Shown here: one piece after another, positions 14,562-18,667 of the stretch
Numbering within the stretch: position 1 is the first letter of the stretch
Layout of the letters: every line of letters starts with the position of its first letter
Assembly: GCA_035639875.1 (NCBI GenBank)
Contig: DASQXE010000087.1
Span: 1-18,667, forward strand
Origin: JAIBJP01 sp035639875
Lineage (GTDB): Bacteria; Actinomycetota; Thermoleophilia; Gaiellales; Gaiellaceae
Length of the DNA: 18,667 nucleotides
Direction: 5' to 3'
Position numbers and translations under genes: made by a program
Notes under the pieces: generated by a model
What the model was told of the DNA's origin: nothing
Database searches by the model: none
Seen by the model: only the letters and a program-made list of their open reading frames with translations

Positions 14562-14641
14562 ACGGGTCTCACTCGTTCAAGGGATCGCCCGCGGGCTGCT
14601 TTTTGCCGTTCTTCCCGGCTGACCGGATTAACCCCGGGTCA

Positions 14642-14677
14642 CGGGAAGGGCGGCCAGGAGCCGCCCTCCCGGCTTTA
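14642..14677 (+). terminator. Strong terminator-like hairpin after the E1-E2-VOC operon
   Basis: GGGCGGC (14648-14654) and GCCGCCC (14660-14666) enclose a 5-base loop. After a one-base bulge (A14647) the stem extends through GGGA/TCCC and a C-G pair (14642-14646 with 14667-14671). It is followed by a short T-run (TTT) in GGCTTTAAG. This separates the VOC gene from the E3 gene. The weak T-run lowers certainty. The stretch 14562-14641 before it holds a CG palindrome and a T5 run but no gene. Confidence 0.6.
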
Positions 14678-14701
14678 AGCGCCCAAACAAGCCTCGCTGG
14701 G

Positions 14702-14707
14702 TAGGAT
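14702..14707 (+). promoter_or_regulatory. Putative -10 element for the E3 operon
   Basis: TAGGAT matches TAnnAT and lies 31 bases after the terminator hairpin. The implied transcription start near 14714 would give a leader of about 30 bases ending in AAGGGCCAGG ahead of the ATG at 14744. A clear -35 is not visible. Confidence 0.45.
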
Positions 14708-14743
14708 CGCTGTGACAAGCGAACCAAGCGAAAGGGCCAGGAA

Positions 14744-16147
14744 ATGGAATGTGACGTCGCCGTTCTCGGCGGCGGTCCGGGCGGTTACACGGCGGCGATC
14801 CGCGCCGCCCAGCTCGGGGCAAAGACCGTCTGCATCGAGCGCGAATCGGAGCTCGGGGGCACGTGCCTGCGGATCGGATGCATCCCGACGAAGGCCTGGG
14901 TGCAAACCGCTTACGCGCTCAAGGAGGCCGAAGAGACATTCGCCAAGCTCGGGGTAAAGGTCGGCGAGCCGGAGCTCGACTTCGCAGCCTCGAACGAGTG
15001 GAAGGCGGGCGTCGTCAAGCAACTCACGTCCGGGGTTGCGAGCCTCTTTAAGGCGAACGGCGTCGAGTGGGTGAAGGGATCGGGACGCTTCAAGGACGCC
15101 AACACGATCGCCGTCGAGAGCGAGGAGGACGTGACCTTCAAGCAGGCGATCATCGCCACCGGCTCGTACCCATTGCGACCGCCAATCGAGGGCATCGATT
15201 CCGACCGCTGCGTCGACTCGACGGGCCTCCTCTCGCAGACCGAGGTGCCCAAACGGCTCCTCGTCCTCGGCGGAGGCATCATCGGATGCGAGTTCGCCTC
15301 GATCTTCAGGCGCTTTGGCAGCGAGGTGACGATCGTCGAGATGCTTCCTGCGCTCATCCCGCAGGAGGACGACGACGCGTCCAAGGAGCTCGCCAAGCAG
15401 TTCAAGAAGCGGGGCATCGAGGTCAACCTCGAGACCCAGTGCGACAAGATCGAGGAGCGCGACGGGGGGCTCGTCGTTCACTACGGCGGCCAGCAGAAGG
15501 AATGCGACCTCATGCTCGTCGCAACCGGCCGCGGTCCGCTCGTCGACAACCTCGGCCTCGAGGAGATCGGCGTCGATTTCGACCAGAAGAAGGGCATCGC
15601 CGCCGACGAACACCGCCGCACGACAGTCGGCCATATCTACGCCGTCGGTGACTGCGCCGGCTACTGGCAGCTCGCCCACACCGCTTTCCGCGAGGGCGAG
15701 GTCGCCGCGGAGAACGCGGTCGGTCACGACGCCCTCGTCGACAACCGGGGAGTTCCGCGCCCGATCTACACGGATCCCGAGATCGCAGCGGTCGGTCTGA
15801 CCGAGGGCGAGGCCCGCGAGCAGTACGGCGATGACGTCGTCACAGGCACGTTCCCGTTCGCGGCGATCGGACGCGCGCTCATGCAGAACGAGACGACGGG
15901 TTGGGTGAAGTCCATCCACGAGTCGCGCTACGGGGAGCTGCTCGGCATCGTGATGGTGGGGCCGCACGTCACCGACCTGATCGAGGCAGGCGTCGTCGCG
16001 CTCGACGCCGAGGCAACCGTGGAGACAGTCGCCGACGGCATGGCCGCGCATCCCACGCTCTCGGAGGCGGTGAAGGAGGCGGGGCTGGTCGCGCTCGGAC
16101 GCGCGATCCACATTCCCAACAAGAAGCCCGCTGTCGCCAAGGCTTAG
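14744..16147 (+). CDS. lpdA: Dihydrolipoyl dehydrogenase (E3)
   Basis: Flavoprotein disulfide reductase that re-oxidises the dihydrolipoyl arm of E2 with NAD+. The 467-residue product has the FAD motif GGGPGG (9-14), the redox disulfide GGTCLRIGC (Cys41, Cys46), a second GxGxxG in LGGGIIGCEFASIF for NAD, the flavin motif HIYAVGDCAG, and the interface motif AAHPTLSEAV with catalytic His436 and Glu441. The usual first His of HAHPT is Ala here, outside the catalytic dyad. Length is normal. The ATG start is immediately before the first beta strand and has AAGGGCCAGG upstream. It is separated from E1/E2 by a terminator and its own promoter candidate, so E3 could be expressed independently and serve other lipoyl complexes, including glycine cleavage if present. 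Four further genes follow closely. Confidence 0.96.
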   Translation: MECDVAVLGGGPGGYTAAIRAAQLGAKTVCIERESELGGTCLRIGCIPTKAWVQTAYALKEAEETFAKLGVKVGEPELDFAASNEWKAGVVKQLTSGVASLFKANGVEWVKGSGRFKDANTIAVESEEDVTFKQAIIATGSYPLRPPIEGIDSDRCVDSTGLLSQTEVPKRLLVLGGGIIGCEFASIFRRFGSEVTIVEMLPALIPQEDDDASKELAKQFKKRGIEVNLETQCDKIEERDGGLVVHYGGQQKECDLMLVATGRGPLVDNLGLEEIGVDFDQKKGIAADEHRRTTVGHIYAVGDCAGYWQLAHTAFREGEVAAENAVGHDALVDNRGVPRPIYTDPEIAAVGLTEGEAREQYGDDVVTGTFPFAAIGRALMQNETTGWVKSIHESRYGELLGIVMVGPHVTDLIEAGVVALDAEATVETVADGMAAHPTLSEAVKEAGLVALGRAIHIPNKKPAVAKA

Positions 16148-16158
16148 ACTGGAGGACG

Positions 16159-16359
16159 ATGTTCAGCAAGAAGAACGCATTCATCGGCTGGCTCGTGTTG
16201 ACGATCGGGAAGCCGATCGCGAAGCGGAAGGCGCGCCAGGCCGTGTCGGGCAAGCGCGGAGGAGCTCTGGCTGCGAGCGTCGCCGGAGTGGGAGCCGCCG
16301 TCGGCGGTCTCATGTTCTGGCGGAAGCGCCGCGGCGGGCACCAGACGCCCAGCACCTGA
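16159..16359 (+). CDS. Small putative membrane protein (66 aa)
   Basis: A 66-residue protein starting with ATG behind a good ribosome binding site (TGGAGGAC, 16150-16157). It begins MFSKKNAFIGWLVLTIGKP and has a short hydrophobic segment (about 7-17), a very basic stretch (IAKRKARQAVSGKRGG), then a second hydrophobic segment AASVAGVGAAVGGLMFWRK (about 38-56) and a basic, polar tail. This suggests one or two membrane segments with positive flanks inside. I do not recognise a family. It lies 11 bases after lpdA, and its TGA stop is in the same frame as, and 3 bases ahead of, the presumed CTG start of the FAD oxidoreductase. Position and strong ribosome binding site argue that it is real. Confidence 0.7.
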   Translation: MFSKKNAFIGWLVLTIGKPIAKRKARQAVSGKRGGALAASVAGVGAAVGGLMFWRKRRGGHQTPST

Positions 16360-16362
16360 CTT

Positions 16363-17481
16363 CTGAACGCTGACGTAGTCGTCGTCGGCGCCGGCCTCGC
16401 CGGCTGCGCCGCCGCGCGCTTCCATGCCGAAGCGGGCGCCTCCGTCCTTCTCGTCGACTCGGCCGGGATCGGGGCGGGCGCCTCCGGCCGAAACGGCGGT
16501 TTCCTCTTTCCGCAGCCCGCCCCCTGGGTCAACGAGCTCCTCGCGGAGTCCCTCGAGATCTATCGCGAGCTGGACGAGGGGCGCGTGCCGTTCGAGCTCA
16601 AGCCGTGGCCGATGCTCCTCCTCGCCGTCGAGGAAGCCGAGCTGGAGCATGCGCGCGCGTATGCGGCTGCGGTCGGGGGAGAGGAGTTCGACCTGCGCGC
16701 CGATCCGTGGTTCGCCGACGACCTGGCCGGCGCATATGTGGTCGAGGGCGGCTGGACCCTGGATCCGATGTCTGCGACGACTGCAATGGCGGAAGCGGCT
16801 CGAACGGCGGGTATCGAGCTCCGGCTCGGCTGTGAGGCGAAGCGCGTCCTCGTCGAGCGCGATCACGTCACGGGTGTGGCCACGGACGACGGCGTCGTGG
16901 GCTGTGGGCGGGTCGTGGTGGCGACCGGACCGCGGCTCCGCTTTCTCTTGCGCACGGCGGGCGTCGACTTGCCCGTGAGCGCCTCGCGCGGCTGGCTACT
17001 GGAGACCGAACGGGTCGACCCGCCGCCGAGGTTCGCGATCGAGCAGGCGCTCTGGCCCGCGCAGGATGCGATGGCCGACGTGATCGGGTCGCGAACCCTC
17101 GCAGAGATCGCACGCGAGCCAGAGGAGGAGGGAATGGTCTCACTCCTCCTCGGGGGTCGCCCCGCAGGACATTGCCTGATCGGCACGTCTTTGCGCCGTT
17201 CGCTGCTCGAGGAGCCGGAGGAAGTGGAGACAGTGCGGCGCCTTGCCGAGCGCGCCGTCCGAGTCTCGCCGGTGCTGCGCGACGTTCCCGTCGTCGCGTC
17301 CTGGTCCGGCCGCCGCGCCCATACGCCTGACGGTCTCCCGGTCGTCGGCGCCGTCCCCGGCGTGGAAGGGCTCGACGTGACGGGCGGTTTTTCATCCATC
17401 GGGATGGTCACGATCCCGGGCGCCTGCCGTCGGCTCGTCCGCGGCGGCGCGGAGGACTTCGACCCCGGCCGGTTCGCATGA
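16363..17481 (+). CDS. DAO-family FAD-dependent oxidoreductase, apparent CTG start
   Basis: FAD enzyme of the D-amino-acid oxidase/glycine oxidase-like family, substrate unknown. The N-terminus gives NADVVVVGAGLAGCAAARF with GxGxxG at residues 9-14, then the acidic end of strand 2 (VLLVDSAG) and GASGRNGGFLFPQPA, a family signature. The middle contains EGGWTLDPMSATTAMAEAARTAGIEL and VVATGPRLRFLL; the C-terminus GRRAHTPDGLPVVGAVPGVEGLDVTGGFSSIGM is the second FAD-binding half. No ATG, GTG or TTG exists in frame between the previous stop (TGA 16357) and GTG 16585, yet the Rossmann motif lies in that stretch. A start at CTG 16363 gives 372 residues with a normal N-terminus. A GTG 16585 start would lose the FAD fold. 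It overlaps the GNAT gene by ATGA. Confidence 0.85.
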   Translation: MNADVVVVGAGLAGCAAARFHAEAGASVLLVDSAGIGAGASGRNGGFLFPQPAPWVNELLAESLEIYRELDEGRVPFELKPWPMLLLAVEEAELEHARAYAAAVGGEEFDLRADPWFADDLAGAYVVEGGWTLDPMSATTAMAEAARTAGIELRLGCEAKRVLVERDHVTGVATDDGVVGCGRVVVATGPRLRFLLRTAGVDLPVSASRGWLLETERVDPPPRFAIEQALWPAQDAMADVIGSRTLAEIAREPEEEGMVSLLLGGRPAGHCLIGTSLRRSLLEEPEEVETVRRLAERAVRVSPVLRDVPVVASWSGRRAHTPDGLPVVGAVPGVEGLDVTGGFSSIGMVTIPGACRRLVRGGAEDFDPGRFA

Positions 17482-18407
17482 TCCGAGACTTCCAAGACCG
17501 GGATGCGGAAGGAATCGCGCACATCGTCCACCTGGACGACCCGCCGCAGGCTCTCACGTCTGCGGGCATCCGCCACTGGGTAAACGCCCAGCCCGAGCGC
17601 GCCCGCGCAAGAGTCTGGGTCGCGGAGGAGGATGACAAGATCGTGGGCTGGGCCGAAGGCCGACTCCGCTGGAGCACCTCGACCGAAGGCCTCGCCGACG
17701 TGTGGGCATACGTCGCGCCCGCCGCTCGAAGAGCAGGGATCGGCGGAACGCTCCTCGACCGTGCGATGAGCTACCTCGACAGCATCGGGGCGCGGGTGCT
17801 GGAGACGTGGAGCTACACGGCCGACGGCGCGGCGCTCCTTACCTCTCGGGGATTTCGGGGCACGGGCACCGAGCGTATGTCCATGCTCGACCTCGCGGCC
17901 GCGGACACCTCCGGGCTCGACGCTCTTGCGGCGGAGAAGGCGGCTGAGGGCTTCGACCTGGTTCCGCTCGAGGCCGTATTCGACCGTGCGAGCGACCTGC
18001 ATGCCGTCTACTCGGCGGTCTCGGCGGACGTGCCGGAGTACTTTCCCGAGGACGACATCCGGCTCGAGGAGTGGCGGCAGGAGACGCTCGAACATCCGCA
18101 GCTGACGCGGCAGGGGAGCTACGTCGTGTGCGCGGCAGACCGGCCCGCCGCTTTGGCGTTCCTCGAGGTCGACGAGCCGGCGCGGCTCGGGGCGAATGAG
18201 CTCACCGGCACCTTGCCCGAGTTTCGCCGCCGCGGCCTTGCGCGGCTTGCCAAGCTTGCGTCCATCCGCTGGGCCGCCGACCAGGGCCTCGCCGCGATCT
18301 ATACGGGAAACGCAGAGAAGAACGCCGGCATCCTGCGGCTGAACGAGAGTCTCGGCTACCGGCTCGTGACGACCGAGACTCATTACGTCCGGAAGACACT
18401 AAGCTAG
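17478..18407 (+). CDS. Tandem GNAT-family N-acetyltransferase
   Basis: A 309-residue protein with two GNAT folds, transferring an acyl group from acyl-CoA to an unknown amine. The first (about 1-150) has IRDFQDRDAEGIAHIVHLDD, WAYVAPAARRAGIGGTLLDRA with the CoA-binding RRAGIGG, and a closing LLTSRGFRGTGTE. The second (about 160-309) has FDRASDLHAVYSAVSADVPEY, GTLPEFRRRGLARLAKLASIRWA (CoA loop RRRGLA) and the terminal pattern NAGILRLNESLGYRLV. Tandem GNAT proteins are known in actinobacteria (mycothiol synthase is one), but this sequence does not clearly match that enzyme. The ATG overlaps the oxidoreductase stop (ATGA), so the two are co-translated. The cupin starts 4 bases after its stop. Confidence 0.92.
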   Translation: MIRDFQDRDAEGIAHIVHLDDPPQALTSAGIRHWVNAQPERARARVWVAEEDDKIVGWAEGRLRWSTSTEGLADVWAYVAPAARRAGIGGTLLDRAMSYLDSIGARVLETWSYTADGAALLTSRGFRGTGTERMSMLDLAAADTSGLDALAAEKAAEGFDLVPLEAVFDRASDLHAVYSAVSADVPEYFPEDDIRLEEWRQETLEHPQLTRQGSYVVCAADRPAALAFLEVDEPARLGANELTGTLPEFRRRGLARLAKLASIRWAADQGLAAIYTGNAEKNAGILRLNESLGYRLVTTETHYVRKTLS

Positions 18408-18411
18408 CCGC

Positions 18412-18667
18412 ATGGATCCCCTCACCGACCCGATCGAAGGCGCCGAGCACCGCGAGGTCGGCGGCGCGGTCGTCGACGTCGCGAAGGCGGGAAACGGGCG
18501 CGTGAAACGGGCCGTCTACCCGCCCGGCTTTCGTTGGTCGACGCACATGCGCCCGAACGTGGAGACCGATCTTTGCATGCACGCCCATGTCGGTTTCCTC
18601 GCCCGCGGCCACATCGAAGGCGAATACGCGGACGGTTGCCGGTTCGAATACGAGGCTCCACAAATCG
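18412..18667 (+). CDS. Cupin-domain protein, 3'-truncated by window edge
   Basis: The first 85 residues of a cupin-like protein; the frame is open to the end of the window. It starts MDPLTDPIEGAEHREVGGAVVD, continues with KRAVYPPGFRWSTHMRPNVE and then CMHAHVGFLARGHIEGEYADG, which looks like cupin motif 1 with an HxH metal pair (HAH) and the conserved Gly region. Metal-dependent binding or catalysis is possible; no substrate is visible. The ATG is 4 bases after the GNAT stop with no clear ribosome binding site, so it is probably the next gene of the same operon. Confidence 0.75.
   Translation, partial: MDPLTDPIEGAEHREVGGAVVDVAKAGNGRVKRAVYPPGFRWSTHMRPNVETDLCMHAHVGFLARGHIEGEYADGCRFEYEAPQI

Noticed and set aside
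14581..14604. CG palindrome GCCCGCGGGC followed by TTTTT as an intrinsic terminator
   Set aside because: The palindrome has no room for a loop unless the stem shrinks to three pairs; the hairpin at 14642-14671 is far stronger.
14712..14957. GTG-initiated frame right after the TAGGAT box as a leaderless gene
   Set aside because: It is out of frame with lpdA, is Arg/Ser-rich without a domain and is a shadow of the lpdA coding sequence.
14675..16111. Minus-strand open frame of 478 codons across lpdA
   Set aside because: It lies opposite a complete lpdA with all catalytic motifs and has no recognisable domain.
16585..17481. GTG 16585 as the start of the FAD oxidoreductase
   Set aside because: It would remove the GxGxxG Rossmann motif and GASGRNGG signature that are clearly encoded upstream in the same frame.
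16863..18383. Minus-strand open frame of 506 codons across the oxidoreductase and GNAT genes
   Set aside because: It spans two real plus-strand genes and their overlap, with no family pattern.

Overview
The window is high-GC, densely packed bacterial chromosome. Start codons are often GTG, many neighbouring genes overlap by a few bases (GTGA, ATGA, TTGA), and few Shine-Dalgarno sites are strong. Core gene content, codon use and the style of several proteins (DUF2332, LATGC lipoprotein, PRC-barrel protein, cupin) suggest an actinobacterial lineage, perhaps Thermoleophilia (Gaiellales/Solirubrobacterales). That taxonomic guess is inference; no rRNA gene is present to settle it.

Layout. (1) 1-4865, plus strand, is a translation block: 5'-truncated thrS, then infC-rpmI-rplT behind a structured leader, then a DUF2332 protein and a TrmH/SpoU-type RNA methyltransferase. 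(2) 4838-6499, minus strand, holds a class I SAM methyltransferase followed by a predicted lipoprotein whose 3' end overlaps the methyltransferase of block 1 tail to tail. (3) 6693-9977, plus strand, is pheS-pheT. (4) 9974-10944, minus strand, is a two-gene unit: an unrecognised protein made of two copies of one module, translationally coupled to a small PRC-barrel-like protein. (5) 10985-14561, plus strand, is E1-alpha, E1-beta and E2 of a pyruvate/acetoin-type 2-oxoacid dehydrogenase complex plus a small VOC protein, closed by a strong terminator-like hairpin. (6) 14744-18667, plus strand, starts from its own probable promoter with E3 (dihydrolipoyl dehydrogenase), then a 66-residue membrane protein, a DAO-family FAD oxidoreductase, a tandem GNAT acetyltransferase and a cupin that runs off the window.

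How the parts relate. Block 1 and pheST are the widespread infC-rpmI-rplT-trmH-pheS-pheT neighbourhood, here interrupted by DUF2332 and by the inverted lipoprotein/methyltransferase pair. Blocks 5 and 6 together supply all three components of a 2-oxoacid dehydrogenase complex. E3 sits in a separate transcription unit, so it could be made independently of E1/E2.

No mobile element, CRISPR array, tRNA or rRNA was seen, and no clear new multi-gene system. The most notable observations are: the FAD oxidoreductase that lacks any standard start codon ahead of its Rossmann motif and lies in frame after the small membrane protein; the duplicated-module protein with its PRC partner; the hairpin that joins the rplT stop to the ribosome binding site of the next gene; the infC leader; and apparently leaderless promoters ahead of pheS and the divergent pair at 10944/10985.
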